Shown here in pieces: positions 1 to 11,857 of a stretch of 64,000 nt of DNA. The stretch is from Agaricus subrufescens. Lineage: Eukaryota; Basidiomycota; Agaricomycetes; Agaricales; Agaricaceae. The notes under the pieces were generated by a model. It had not been told where the DNA came from. It saw nothing but the letters and a program-made list of their open reading frames with translations, and ran no database searches. The position numbers and the translations under genes were made by a program. Where the stretch lies: positions 558,001 to 622,000 of the forward strand of contig CM057058.1 in assembly GCA_029945375.1 (NCBI GenBank), given 5' to 3'. Position 1 is the stretch's first letter. Each line of letters begins with the position of its first letter.

Positions 1-124
1 TGCATGAGCTTCTAGCCTGATGACACTCGTATTCGTAGTAGGAGCTGTGTCCTGCAGAGGCCAGGAACTCCACTAGTGGCAGTTATCGTATCATTGCTGC
101 GCTTTGAATGCTATTAACTCGATT

Positions 125-134
125 TATATAAATA
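125..134 (+). promoter_or_regulatory. TATA-box candidate of the band-7 gene
   Basis: The string TATATAAATA lies about 90 bp upstream of the ATG at 225. It is followed by a pyrimidine-rich stretch (tttcacacttttcgattccctgc), the usual arrangement of a fungal core promoter. Only position and sequence support this call. Confidence 0.5.
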
Positions 135-224
135 TAGCACCCATCAGCCTCCCCGTAACTATTTCACACTTTTCGATTCCCTGCAGCTTGACTGCCTCGT
201 TAATCCTGAGATCTGGTTGCAACT

Positions 225-2304
225 ATGGCTCCAGTCACACATGATAGTAATGGCACCGCCGCCGCCGTTGGCAATTCTTTCAATGCCGGTGACAGTTCAG
301 ATACTGCTCAGCCATTCAAACCTATCAGTACCGGAAGGGGTAGAGATTATGCAAATGAATTTACTGCGACTAAGGACTACACTCTCGAGGAACGGCCGTT
401 CTTTGTCAGAATCGGGAAAGAGGGTGTTATCGCTGCATTGGAAAAACTAGATCAACAGCTTGTTCGGGCAAGTTCTAAGAGTCATTTAACTCTCTCAACG
501 CTTATTTTAAACGATACACTACAGGCAAAAAGGAGTCGGGTTCTGTCGAAGAAATCACCGACGGATTGGACTGGGGAGGAAGTTGTACCCGGAAGTATGG
601 GTTTAATCAACCATGGGTACGCGCATTTAAGCATTAAAGGCATTCATTTTGAAATAGCATCTGAATAATTGTTGTTTGTCAGTGGTCTGCCAAAGATTGT
701 CACCAGAGCTGGTCGATATCCTGGATTTCCCTTGCGAAATTGGTGGGCCCGTACATGGTGTGGAACAACGGGAATCTCGGACACCGTCATCGAATTCCGT
801 GGTCTCACCGTAGTTCAAGTTTCTCAGAATCAAGCTGCAGTCGTTTCGGATCCTCAGAATCACGTTTTTGTGATTAAGAATTCTGGATTCGTGGCATTTG
901 CGATACAGGGAACATATGATGTGTTGTCTGTCGTTGACATGACCCACTTGCCTACGTTGGTGGAAGAACCTACCACCGGCGTAACTCTTGGCTGGACACA
1001 TGAGGTTAAGATGAAGAGTAAGATTGGTACTTCGACAAAGGACTATGTTATGGCTACCTTGTTTGTGTTTCTTTTATTGTTGGAAGAGGGTTTGACTGAC
1101 AATGAGATAGCCTAAATGTTCCGGCCAACAATTGTGCAATATTACAAAGGGGGGACGACCTTTTACTCTTGGGTGCTGGTCAATCAGTTATCACCAACCC
1201 CAACGTCACCCTTCGTGGTATCTATACACTCGGTGAGAGCCAATACGAGATGCCTACAAAGGATATGTACGCGTCTTCTATTCTTTTGGATTTTCTTATT
1301 TACTCACCCTCCTCCCCACTCTAGCTTCACACGAGACCAGGTTCCAGTTAGCTTGAGAATCTATCTCAAGTGGCAGTTAACCGAACCGCTCAAACTCGCC
1401 ACTCATGGTTATGCTACGCCTTATGAAGCACTTAGAGACAAGACTCAATCTATTTTAACCCAAATTGTCTCGCATCTTGATTATTCCGCGATGGTACTAA
1501 ATATTTTTCTCTTATCAAAAACTCGACAGAGTTCACTGACGAAATAAAAAAAAAATTTAGATCAAACAACGTTCTCTTGGGCCAGACAATATGGAAGATG
1601 GAAACGATGCGTCCTCGGCGTTCTTGGATGCCTTGAGAACAAGGGCAATGGACGACATGCATGTGGCCGCCTTGGAATATGGTATCATCCTCAAAGATCT
1701 CGGTCTGTCGTTCCACCTTTTTATGCCTACTTACTGATGCTCCATTCAGCCGTGATTGATCGTCAATTCAAGGGTGAAATTGCTCACACCATGGATAAAC
1801 TAACGAGTAAGCAAACACAAAAAAACGTAAAAAAGGATTCAAGCTCATTCTCTATAAATAGCTCGTGCCCTTCAGGCTCAAATAGAAGCAGCCAACGTCG
1901 ACAGGGAGAACAGTAACAAAGTCAAGCAAGAAGAAGGATCACTCTCCGTAGCTCGTATCAAAGCCCAAACAGCCAACACTGAAGCTGACTCGGAAGCCTA
2001 TCGAGTTATAGCCGCAGCTAAAGCGCAAGCTGAGAAGACTCGCATCGAAGCTGAAGCCCAAGCTGAGGCTACACGAGTCGCAGCCAAGGCTGAGGCGGAT
2101 GCAATTGGGAGTAAGGCAGATGCGGACAGTCAGGTTATGGATACGTTTGCTAGGGAGATGCAGTTGAGGAGAGTGGAGGTTGCGAAGGTTGAGGCGTATG
2201 GATCGAAGGCTGTGTTTGTTCCTTCGGATGGACCGGGAGCGCAGATGGGGAATGCTATGGCTGTGGGTTTAGCTTCTGGAATGGGAGTTGATGCGCGTCG
2301 ATGA
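225..2304 (+). CDS. Band-7/SPFH (flotillin/stomatin-like) domain protein, multi-exon
   Basis: This is a membrane-scaffold type protein of the SPFH/prohibitin superfamily. The first exon begins MAPVTHDSNG. A probable intron donor near 596 (gtatgg) joins to an acceptor before 690, giving the frame with GRYPGFPLRNWW and then VVQVSQNQAAVVSDP and NHVFVIKNSGF. After another intron the frame with ITNPNVTLRGIYTLGE (near 1200) continues the SPFH fold. The last exon, from about 1865, is an Ala/Glu-rich coiled coil (repeats like AEAQAEATRVAAKAEADA) typical of flotillin-like tails, ending at the TGA at 2302-2304. SPFH proteins oligomerise on membranes and form microdomains. No transmembrane segment is obvious, so attachment is probably peripheral. 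About six introns are needed, and their exact joins are inferred from frame continuity. The family call is solid; the cellular role in this fungus is not known from sequence. Confidence 0.85.
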
Positions 2305-3899
2305 GTTTTTTGTGGTATACTCATCTCGACAGGAGGACTTATGATCTACTTTTCGACTAATGCTGATGTTATTTATTCTTGATATATGTGCTCCTTTGTT
2401 TAGTTATTTATTTCTATGATAAGGACAAAATCTATCTTGGAGTTGCTCTGTAGATGCCACGATGTCTAACTATCATCGAAATTATCTCGGGTCTTTGATG
2501 CATCGCGGCCTTCCGCACTCAGGTCATGGCTGATCATATCTTTCACTCAAGGATAATTACGGTTGATGTTGGCGCATTGGCATCTTAAGAATAGGGTGTA
2601 CTGGATATGGGTCTGGTCTGTTGGCTGGATTTGGTAGCGATTATCTTTTCGCTCATCATTATGTATCAGTTTTTGTAGATGGTTACCAGTTTCCTTTTTA
2701 TGAGTGTGTTGATGGAAGGAGAAGGAGCGAATATGTTGTGATCGAGGGTTCAAAGAGTATCACAGTGATAATCATATGTTGAGCTTTTGTTGTTATTTTT
2801 TATAGCTCCGCATGGTATTGATGTTCCAATGTTGAGTAGTTTAGATGTGTGGGAGTCAATGTACCTGAAACTGAAACTCTCACTCATCCATACATGGCAT
2901 AGTGTTTAAGCGACTTCTTCTACCGCCACCCACCCACCATCGCCTCTCCACCGATTCGGAGTTGGATTCTCATCATTATTATCATCGGCGCATTAGTAGT
3001 AGCAGCATTAGTAGTAGTAGCATTAGTATAAGTAGCAGTACTATACCTCTAGTACAATTTTGCCTATTGTTGGAACAATGTCTTGTGATGTTGATAGCGG
3101 GTTTCGCGGATCGTTTGAGTTCGGGACGCCGACGACTAGTAGTAGCATGGAGTTTGTATAACCGAGGAACTGTCATTGAAATTTTTAGTTCTGACAAAAA
3201 ATCTAGGGCGTCACACGCACACTGATCATAGCTTTAACGCCCCTTTCCCTGCCCCGTGTGCTTCTTGATGAAGAACCACCCTTTCAGGGAGCTGGGTTCT
3301 AGCAAAAGAAGCTTCTTGTCCGTGCATTTCCACTGCTTGTGAGGGCAGTCAGATATATGAATGTTTGTTATGCGCGGTTCTGGTGGTACAGAGGGTAGGG
3401 CATCAATTTGAATGGCTGTGGGGGGAAGGGGATGGGTTTTACCATGCGATGCAAACTCTAATGAAAAACTTGCAACGATCGTGGGTTGATACTACACTTT
3501 TATAAGAATCTTGTGGTCAGCGCCACATTGTCAAGCGGAGTTTCTGATACCGGGTTTGATGTTTTGATATCGAAGTTTGTTGCCTGTGTTTTTTTCCCCA
3601 ACACAACAACTTCTTATATTGGACTATTGGGGTGTGTGTGAGTGTGTATGTTTTTTTCAAAAAAGGCTTTGTGTTTTTGTACGAATATCACGAAGTTTCG
3701 CTTTTTATAGTCTGTTTCCCTTTTTCCCTCCCACCGGTTCCTTTCCCCCCTAGCTTCGGTCTCACACAAGTGAGGTGTCATCTCACACTTTGAACGGTCC
3801 ACGAGCTAGCCTTCGGCAGTGACTCCTTTTCTCTCCTTCCCCCTTCGGTCCCTACACTCCCTTGTATACCTCACCTCTCGAAGTCGACTGTTTGCCGTC
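2305..3899. other. Intergenic, 1.6 kb, AT-rich, no supported gene
   Basis: Short ORFs here (for example the Ser/His-rich one at 2902-3225) are created by simple repeats and have no family resemblance. The segment holds an AGT/AGC trinucleotide tract and, at its 3' end, a pyrimidine-rich leader (about 3826-3870) just upstream of the DUF6533 start codon. Confidence 0.6.
2991..3040 (+). repeat. Imperfect AGT/AGC trinucleotide microsatellite
   Basis: Units of AGT, AGC and ATT alternate (cattagtagtagcagcattag and onward) across about 50 bp. It is non-coding and probably polymorphic in length between strains. Confidence 0.75.
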
Positions 3900-5391
3900 A
3901 TGGATACACCAGTGTCTGAAGTGGAATCCGAGTCGTTGATGTTTCGATCAAGAGTTTACGCGCTCATATCAGTATCCATTCTGGTGAGTGGAGCGCGCCT
4001 CGTCAATACCCTTGATTAACTTGGAGTTGTCTTTGTGAAAGGTTTTTGATCACCTTCAGACCCTTGATAAAGAGGTATGCGTTTTGTGGCGCGTAATAAA
4101 CTGACGGCTCACTTTTGAGTAGATTAATCTGGTGTGGAAACGAGGAGTGCTGAATCTTGGTGGAATGTTTTTCTTGACGAACCGGTATTTGCCTTATATA
4201 TACGTGATTGGGGTTATCAACGGTGAGTGTGGTACTTTGATTTATTAAGTGGAACGTGGATATTTACGGTTGATTTTTGTAGAGTATTGGTCGACGACGC
4301 GTTCTCAGAATGTGAGCTACGTTTGCTTTGATGAGGCGGTGGGTTCTAATTGGAGCGTAAATTAGGCTTGTCGGGCACAGGATATTTGGATTATCTGTGA
4401 GTTTTTTTTACGAATCGAGTTCATGTCAAATTCGGTTATTGACTTTGATCTGATAGTTTTCCTCGCGTCGAGTGTGTGGGTATCGGAAAGTGCGTCTTGT
4501 TGTTTCTTTTAGGTTGACAGAAGACTGGAATTTGGTTTGTTATCAAGTTGTTATCAGCCTGCGGACATGGGCGATCTGGAACAAAAGTCGACGGATTGTG
4601 ATCACTTTTCTTTTGGTGCTGGTGTACAAAGTTCCTATACTACTCGTCGCCCTATATGAGACACTGAAGCACCCCAAATGTCAGTGAACGATTGCTGTAC
4701 TCGTTGGAGATTATTTATGGGAGCTACTTAGATATTGACCTCGCGACGGGGGATACTATTTGTATTACTCCCACTTTTCCGAGATGGGAATGCGCGTGCT
4801 TTGGTCTTTTATTGTCGACAGAGACTCGTGAGTAGTGCTCGTTGGTCTGGAAGATATTTCAAACTGACTTGCTGGCGTAGTTGTTGCAGTTCTGACCTTT
4901 GTCAAGGCCGTTAAAGGTGGACGAGTTTTGACGCGTAATTCTTGTATTCTCATCAATTCTAGCCGAAAAGTCGAATTCGATATGGTATTTCAAGGTTCAT
5001 TACGCGGGTGAGTTTTTGTTGCGTCTCGTGTTCTTGAAGCTGATGACCACCAGGTATCTACTATTACTTTTTCAACTTGGGTGAGCGTGGTGTCATACGC
5101 CCCGAGCTCGGGTATTAATGAATGTATAGTGATGACTGTGAGCAATCTGGCCGCCATTTCCGTTTTTCGGGTGAGCCTTTGCGGTGTCTCTGTGGACGTC
5201 TCTCACAGCCTTGCATAGAACATGGGGATATTTTCTTTCCTGACGTAAGTGTAAGATGGCATGGTGAGACGTGTGCTAAACCGAAACACAGACTCCAGGG
5301 CGTGTTCCTGGCGGCGTTGTGCAGCCGGGTGATCTTCCTTGCGCGGGAGCGGTCCGAGATGACGGTGAACACGGTCGACGGCGACTTTTAG
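3900..5391 (+). CDS. DUF6533 multi-pass membrane protein (copy 1)
   Basis: This is a basidiomycete-specific integral membrane protein family of unknown function. The start MDTPVSEVESE follows a CT-rich leader. Exon 1 is 3900-3983, exon 2 about 4042-4074 (VFDHLQTLDKE) and exon 3 about 4123-4222 (INLVWKRGVLNLGG, then FFLTNRYLPYIYVIGVIN). Together these form the diagnostic DUF6533 N-terminal signature (DHL-TLD-E, then NRYLP). Later exons encode SLRTWAIWNKSRRIVI and VLVYKVPILLVALYETL, the usual RTYAIW-type helix region, then YYYFFNL, VMTVSNLAAISVF and a last exon with LQGVFLAALCSRVIFLARE, stopping at 5391. Many tiny exons are normal in this family. Two other copies occur in the window: an intact one at 9913-11555 and a truncated relic at 58945-59357, which resembles this copy most closely. 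Function is unknown. Confidence 0.8.
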
Positions 5392-5553
5392 TGAGTGGCC
5401 TCCGCTCTCTATTCTGCGCGCCGCTGATGTGCGGCTAGCTCTACGCTCGGCTATGAGTATCGGCAGTAGTCAGTAGTAGTGATGTATTCGTAGCAAACAC
5501 GCGCAAACAGCAGTGGCCATGGCAACGCGCGGCCCCCAGCGAGAACGGCCACC

Positions 5554-7317
5554 ATGGCCTCGGTCGCTGAGCGCTGCAGCCCCGCCGCGCCCCGCCCGCT
5601 GTCCCTCCACGTCGACTCCCCGCCCTCCGCGTCCCCCTTCCCGTCCCCGTCGTCCTCCTTCCTCCCGCCCCCCATGCCCGGCGCACACGAGTTCGCCGTC
5701 AAGCCCCCGCCCAGGCGCAGGTCGGCCGTCTCGTCCTCCCTGTCGCCCGACGACGCCGCGCCTGCCCCAGTCGCCAGGGAGCCGGTGCCGGAGCCCGCAG
5801 CACCCCCCCAGATCAAGGACCCCTCGCCGACGACGGCGCAATATCGTCTGTCTTGCATCTCAACCGCTCTCGAAGAGGCCGGTAAGGAGGCCGCACCATC
5901 GGAGCCTGCGTCTGCCTCCCGTCGACAGTCCAACTCCATCTCGTCGCCCACCATCCTCAACTCTCCCTCCCTGGCCTCGTCCCGCCCCGCCCCCCTCTCT
6001 CCTGCACCGAGTAGGAGGGTCTCCACGATCTCTTCCAAGTCTGGTCCTATCAGTCGAAGCAATTCAAGAAGAGAAAGCGCTGGTTTCCCAAAAAGGCTCA
6101 GTGCGCTTAGTATGTCTGGGCCTGCGACAAGAAAAGGGGATCATGATGATGCTGTATTTGATGATGAGCCTTTGATTACACCCACCGTCTCTGCCTCATC
6201 TCTGAATCTGCGCTCAACACCTCCTACCTCTTCCTCGTCCTCCTCATCGCACTCTGCAACAACAACAACAATCACCCTCCCCGCGTCTCTCCTGCCCTCC
6301 TCCTCGACACCCACAACAACGCCCCCTCCGAACCCCAGCATCCCTTCATCATCGTCCTCAACCATGCCTCAATCCCATCCACCCACACCCAACCGCCGTC
6401 CCACCTCTACAAAAATCAAAATCCGAGATTTCGCATACACATCTACTGATAATCGATATCGTGGCATGGGTTCCGACGTCCCCAAACCAAATCAGTTCTC
6501 ACGTCTAAATAAAAAACTGGGTGGACCCAAAAAAGCCAGGCCGACTTCGAATAGATGGAGTCTCTGTGCTCCGTCCAAGAGTCCAACGGGTAGTGAAGGG
6601 GATCGTGATGAAGGCAAGAAGAAGAGTAAGAGTAAGAGTAAGAAGAATAGCAGAGGGAGGCGGAGAAGTAGTAATGGTTGGGGTCAGAGTGATGATGACG
6701 ACGACGATGACGACGATGACGATGATTCTAGTGATGAAGAAGAAGAGGAAGACTATGAAGAGGATGGATGGTTCAAACGGGGGCTGGACAGGTTTAGTTC
6801 GAGTTTTGGTTTCCCTGGACTAAGGAAACATATATCTGAATCCAATACGTCTCATAATGCTTCGTATCCGAGCCAAAGTGAAATGGACAGGGTTTTTGGG
6901 ACGACGATCGAAGACGAAACACCTTCTAGTGAGTCTTCCGAATACTACGACGCACGCGAAGATGAATCATCCAACAAAGGCGAAGTAGATGATCAACCTG
7001 ATGAACCACCAGAGGAGGAAGGAATTTTAGAAGAAGAACCTCTTTATCCAGGGCTCTACCGAGCATTATACCCATTCGAACCGGAGGGTACAGCCGAAAT
7101 GAGGTTGGTAGAAGATCAAGTTGTACATGTCGTAGGCAGAGGTGGTGGTGTAGGTTGGGCGGTTGTCGTTGTACCTGATGGTGTTGAGGGGGGTGTCGTT
7201 GTCGTCACCCCTTCTGAAGATGATGTGGATGATAAAGGCAAAAAAGTGGATGGAGAGAAGGCGATAAGACATGCTTTGGTTCCTGAGAGTTATCTCGAGC
7301 TTGTTCAACTGGAATAA
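5554..7317 (+). CDS. SH3-domain protein with polyacidic tracts (Nbp2/Skb5-like SH3)
   Basis: This is a single-exon gene of 587 codons. The ATG at 5554 sits in a strong Kozak context (ccaccATGG). The first 280 residues are Pro/Ser-rich and disordered. A conserved-looking block IKIRDFAYTSTDNRY lies near residue 287. A basic KKSKSKSKKNSRGRRR stretch and an Asp/Glu run (about residues 380-410) follow. The C-terminal 90 residues form an SH3 fold: LYRALYPFEPEGTAEM, then VHVVGRGGGVGWAVVV, then HALVPESYLELV. These match the ALYPF and P-x-x-Y-L/V anchor positions of SH3 domains, with an insertion in the distal loop. In yeasts the nearest architecture is the small SH3 adaptors Nbp2/Skb5, which link phosphatases and PAK kinases to signalling. 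That equivalence is inference. The 5' third is markedly GC-rich compared with the 3' flank. Confidence 0.75.
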   Translation: MASVAERCSPAAPRPLSLHVDSPPSASPFPSPSSSFLPPPMPGAHEFAVKPPPRRRSAVSSSLSPDDAAPAPVAREPVPEPAAPPQIKDPSPTTAQYRLSCISTALEEAGKEAAPSEPASASRRQSNSISSPTILNSPSLASSRPAPLSPAPSRRVSTISSKSGPISRSNSRRESAGFPKRLSALSMSGPATRKGDHDDAVFDDEPLITPTVSASSLNLRSTPPTSSSSSSSHSATTTTITLPASLLPSSSTPTTTPPPNPSIPSSSSSTMPQSHPPTPNRRPTSTKIKIRDFAYTSTDNRYRGMGSDVPKPNQFSRLNKKLGGPKKARPTSNRWSLCAPSKSPTGSEGDRDEGKKKSKSKSKKNSRGRRRSSNGWGQSDDDDDDDDDDDDSSDEEEEEDYEEDGWFKRGLDRFSSSFGFPGLRKHISESNTSHNASYPSQSEMDRVFGTTIEDETPSSESSEYYDAREDESSNKGEVDDQPDEPPEEEGILEEEPLYPGLYRALYPFEPEGTAEMRLVEDQVVHVVGRGGGVGWAVVVVPDGVEGGVVVVTPSEDDVDDKGKKVDGEKAIRHALVPESYLELVQLE

Positions 7318-9912
7318 AAAAAAAAAAAGCCCGCTAGTTCGGTTTTATGACTTTTGTTATGCTTTATGGCACTTATTCTTCTTCTTTTTGCTCAGTTACT
7401 GGTTTCTTGTTCTCGCCTTTCTTTTTTTTTTTGGCTTGTGTTCGTTCTTCGTTCTTCTTTTGAAGCCGCTGGAGTGTATTATATACAGCCCCTTTTTTGT
7501 CCTCCTTTTTGGTATGATGATCTCTTGTTTTTTTTTTTTTTTACAAGGGGTTCGGTGATATATATATTGTATGTATGTATGTATGCTACTCCGTTAATCG
7601 TGGTTTCTTTGGCGTTTTTTTCCCCTGTTTCCTCCTTGAATTAACTTTGCTCTTTTGTTTGAGGGGCAGGTGAGATGGGGGGGATTTACCAGTGCTGTCG
7701 TCTTTGTGTGTATGTGAAGTTGTTGCAATGTTGATGATGGCGATGAAGCTGGGATAGATGCATATGAACTATGACAATGGAGATCCGCGGCGGTGAATTA
7801 GGTAGAAATAGTAGTTCGGGCAGGGTTTCGCGCATCGTGGCGGGTAAGATCTGCGAGTATACTGTAAACGGTTAATGTTACATTCATAGGTCACGGTGAT
7901 TTCCACCGATGATGATTCGTGTGGCTTTTTGTGTCGGCCACGTGGATGTCCACTAGCGTTGGCAGCAGTGACTCCCACACGGCGAGAGGCTTGATGCTTT
8001 CCTAGTACTCGGCTCGTTCACCACCCCCCCAGCGTTGTGTAGCTCGCCATAAGCTAGCCGACGGTCCCAAGATTTCTTGCTTTTGTCTTCATCAATGTAC
8101 CACAGAACAAAGATAGACGCACATCATCGGGATTTTGCGATTCATGAGGATTGCTGATGGATCGTGAAGATTGTTGAAGCGTGTGGCTTATATATATCTG
8201 AATTTGGCCTCAGAAGCCTCTCACCTACCGGCAAGTTGCGCCTGGTGAGTACAACACTAGACTTAATACGCATTCTATTGTGGTACCTCTGTCATTGACG
8301 TATTTAGGTACTCAAGGGTGAAGAGATGGAGTTTCAGCTCATTATTGGCTTTATCGAGTTGATGAGATGGACATCAGTAAAAGGTAAGAGCTTTGAGATG
8401 CTCGCTTGAAACTATTGATTGTGGAAATGAACTTGAATCTCTGCTGAGCGGTACTCGTAATGTATATTGGGGGTATTAGAGCTTTGGGGGACAATAGGGC
8501 GGTTGTGTCCGCTTGTCGCCGGTAAACTTTTAAACAGTAGTGTTTTGTAGGAATGGAGATGGAAGATTAGTGCATCCACTGAGATACGATCGCCGTGCAG
8601 GCCGTTAATTGTATCACCCGCGCTCACCTTCTTTTCGAACCCCTTCATAGCTCATCAAAGATCATTGACCGTAGGTCCCACTCCTCATGTTCCCTGACAA
8701 TGTCCCACCTCTTCCTTCTCACCTAATGAAACAGACCGGATGTTTTTGTCTTTCTAATCACCCGTCTGGGGTTTACAATGAACCGTCGCAAATAAGCTTA
8801 TATTAGTTTTGTGTGAATGGTATCGTATCAATGATGTGATGGGCTTGCTCCATTTCTATCATCGGCATGATCACTACTTATGACCGTACATACTTATAGA
8901 CTCATCTGTCAAATCGTGTCCATGGCATTTCGAACTATGGAGCGATGATTTTCTGCCCCCCCCACTGCTTTAAGATAGCCAGGAGCCTTGAATTTATAAG
9001 CGTAAGCTTTCTAAAGTCAATTGCCCTAGGGCTATCCATGCACATGTCCCCTCCATTCCCCAGGAAGAAAAAAGAAAAAAAACGACGATCCTCAACGAAT
9101 TATAATAATAGAATTTCCCATTTCCATTTATAACCACGGCATCCACCGAATCCCTAAAAATAAATAAGTAGTCGTAGTCGGTTTTTTGGGCGAGTAAAGA
9201 TCAACATGTTAACAGGGACGACGATGAGTTCGGAGGGTCGGGAGCGAAGAAAATCAAACCAAAATAAACTTTTTGGGGTGTTTATTTTTAACTTTGACAG
9301 CGGTAAGCGAGGCGAGATTGTTATCAAGCTCCTGATGGCCTTCGGCACTGTCAAATGTAGCTCCACAACTTCGACATGGCCGTGTCCAAATTAAGCTGTT
9401 TTTAGTTTAAGTATCCTAGTGCTTTGGTTAAAAAGAGAGGGAAAGGATGGGCAGAGAGTTGTAGGTTGTTGACTTATACTAAGTACGACGTGGTATGAAT
9501 CTCATATCCGAGGATGAAATAGCTTAATGAACATGCACAGGGCCCCATGATCATACGACGTTGGAGCTAGAACCCGAGCTTCGAGAATAAAAATGCCAAA
9601 ATTCCATGAACAGGATGTACACGATGCAGCTATACCCAAGTTGTCACGTTCTCGGTATACTCGGATTCACGAGCATCAGGTAATAAACAAAAATACCACT
9701 GTATTCAATTTCCATATTTAAAGCTGGGTTCTCATCTATATAAAGGATGGGATGCTGTCCATTATCATGTTTCGAGAAGGGGAAAGGCAGTAGTTTATTT
9801 AAGGTCTTTGGATCTCCACGGGGTGGCACCCCCCCACTCGCGTTCTTCTCGGTCATTCCCTCCCCCACCTTCTTCTTGGTCACCAGCAAGATCGCTGCTG
9901 CACTTGCAAAAA
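7318..9912. other. Intergenic, 2.6 kb, no supported gene
   Basis: The proximal part (7320-7640) has long poly-T runs and the ATGT microsatellite, consistent with a 3' UTR and terminator zone for the SH3 gene. The remainder has only short ORFs without recognisable domains. Possible splice-like signals occur near 8245-8390 (gtgagt ... tttag), but no protein family could be recognised. Confidence 0.55.
7569..7585 (+). repeat. (GTAT)4 microsatellite
   Basis: Four tandem copies of a GTAT unit are directly visible, preceded by a short TA run. Confidence 0.8.
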
Positions 9913-11555
9913 ATGGCTGACCTTCAAAGTGTTGCTGATATGTTGGCCAATACAATGAAAGAATCCAGACACATTAATGCACGTTTCAATATCTTTTGTG
10001 TTTGGTAGTAGAAAGTAGCTTACCCTGTAGCAATTTTATCATAGAGTACGGAGCGTACGTGAAATTTCAGCACAAACGATAATCCACACTCATGTGATTG
10101 TTGAACAGTGGCCGGCGCAACTCTCATGGTGAGTCCGCGCTTGTGACAATCTTCTTATCGAATTTTTGACATCTTATATCAGATCTTTGACTGGCTGCTT
10201 ACCTTCACCACCGAAGTTGAAGCGGTGTGGAGCACAAAATGGAATTCAATCAAAGTGTTATACCTCATAACACGATACTTACCTCTGGCTTACATGCCTT
10301 TGGACTTATTCTGTAAGACGTTTTATACATATGTAAAATTGGACAAGCAACTCACTCTACGTGGAAAAAAAAAAGATATATTCACTCCTGCTCTTAATGT
10401 ATCTGGATGTATAGCCGTGTATGATGTTATTATGGGTGAGTTATTGAGGGGCGGCGTTGGCACTCAATTAACCGTCTTTTCCAGTCATGTATATTATCAG
10501 TCTTCTTACCGGCGAATGTAAGCGAGAGGCCAATTGCACCTAAAACCATCCCACTTCTCATCTTACTTTGAAAACAATCTACAGGTATCTTCACCATCCG
10601 AACAGTAGCTGTCTGGAGACACGATAAACGAGTAGCTTATATTCTATTCGGAACTTTCGCTTGCATGTGTATTTCAATTCCGATACTCGTTGGAATCAAT
10701 CTAAGCAGAACGGGTCGTGAGTCCATTTATAAAATTGTACAAAGGTTCCTCTCATCATTCAAAAAACATTACTTTATCTACAGAACAACTAGTCGGATTT
10801 ACGCAGTTCATTCAAGGACAGTGCGGTCCAAATTCGGGTAAATCTTACAAATTCTTGGTAGCGACGTTTACCTTCACAGCTGCCTATGATACTAGTCAGT
10901 CTTCTCCCCCAGGTTAACTCTTCTAACCCACTGACAATTGAAACTCAATAGCCATCCTCCTGTTCATGTTGATTCAGGGGTTATCAACTAGCAGTAACTC
11001 AACTTCCGCCCTCTGCCTTTTCTTCTTCAAACTCATGTACCCCAATCACAGCTCGGAAAACAGTCGACTCGCACCTTTTCAAAACAGTCTATGGTGATGG
11101 TGAGTTCTTGGCCAACTGATCCTTCGTGTTTAGTTTATTGAACGTTATCAGGTGTTACATTTTATACATACATATTCGGTATGTAAAACCCGTTGCCTGA
11201 ATAGGATTGTAAGAAACCATTCTGACATCAACAGGCGTTTCTCTCGTTAACATTGTCTTCATATTCACCAAAGTACGTTGACACATTTCATCGTCCTTGA
11301 ATCGTACATTGAAAGGTTTCTATAGAGCAGCTTCTTCCTCATGTAATCACAGTCCCCGCCTCTAGATGCAAACTCATAGACTTATTGTTCACAATCTTCA
11401 GGCTACAAGCGTCATTTCACTCAATATTAGCTTGCCGAGTAGTTCTTCACATACGGCAGCAACTCAGCGATGAACGCAACAAAAACCTGTCTTTGCATGA
11501 TTCGGGTCGGAAACTCTATGAACGACCACGAAGAGGGTCGCAATTATCGAATTAG
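9913..11555 (+). CDS. DUF6533 multi-pass membrane protein (copy 2)
   Basis: Exon 1 starts MADLQSVADMLAN at 9913 and reads to ARFNIF before a gt donor near 9993. The next small exon gives LAGATLM, and the third gives IFDWLLTFTTEVEAVW and VLYLITRYLPLAYMPLDLF. This is the DUF6533 signature (DWLLTF-EV-VW, then RYLP). Downstream exons encode TGECIFTIRTVAVWRHDKR, GTFACMCISIPILVGINL, KFLVATFTFTAAYD, AILLFMLIQGLS, HLFKTVYGDG, VSLVNIVFIFTKQLLP and a last exon with SFHSILACRVVLHIRQQ. The stop is TAG at 11553-11555. About seven hydrophobic helices and the C-terminal LHSIL-x-RV-LHIRQ block are all present, so the copy looks intact. Its 3' end converges on the TCF25 gene with about 300 bp between stops. 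Divergence from copy 1 is high, so the two are old paralogs. Function is unknown. Confidence 0.8.
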
Positions 11556-11857
11556 CGGGGTGCATACCAAAGGCTTCGCACAGATATCTTACATTGGAAA
11601 CGAGCTGAGGATGATTTCATAATTACGTATTGACAAGTTGTTGAATGAGATGGATGTACAGAGATTACTGTGATGATTTTGTGCTGGTCGAAAAGCATCA
11701 ATAAAACGGTAATGGGCGGGTGAGGTGACCTTGGCAGAGTACGAAAGACGTTGAGCGATATTTTCTGTTCGCTTAGTAGACCATGGCTAAACAAGATTGA
11801 GCTCACATTAACTTAGAGTGACCTGAACAGGGATGGTCTGTACTTTTGGTAGTAACA

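Noticed and set aside
2902..3225. 107-codon Ser/His-rich ORF
   Set aside because: It is generated by the AGT/AGC repeat and has no family or splice support.
5451..6062. 203-codon minus-strand ORF (and others at 5441-5841)
   Set aside because: It lies antisense to the SH3 gene in a GC-rich, low-complexity region; its Gly/Arg/Ala-rich composition is a shadow of Pro/Ser codons on the other strand.
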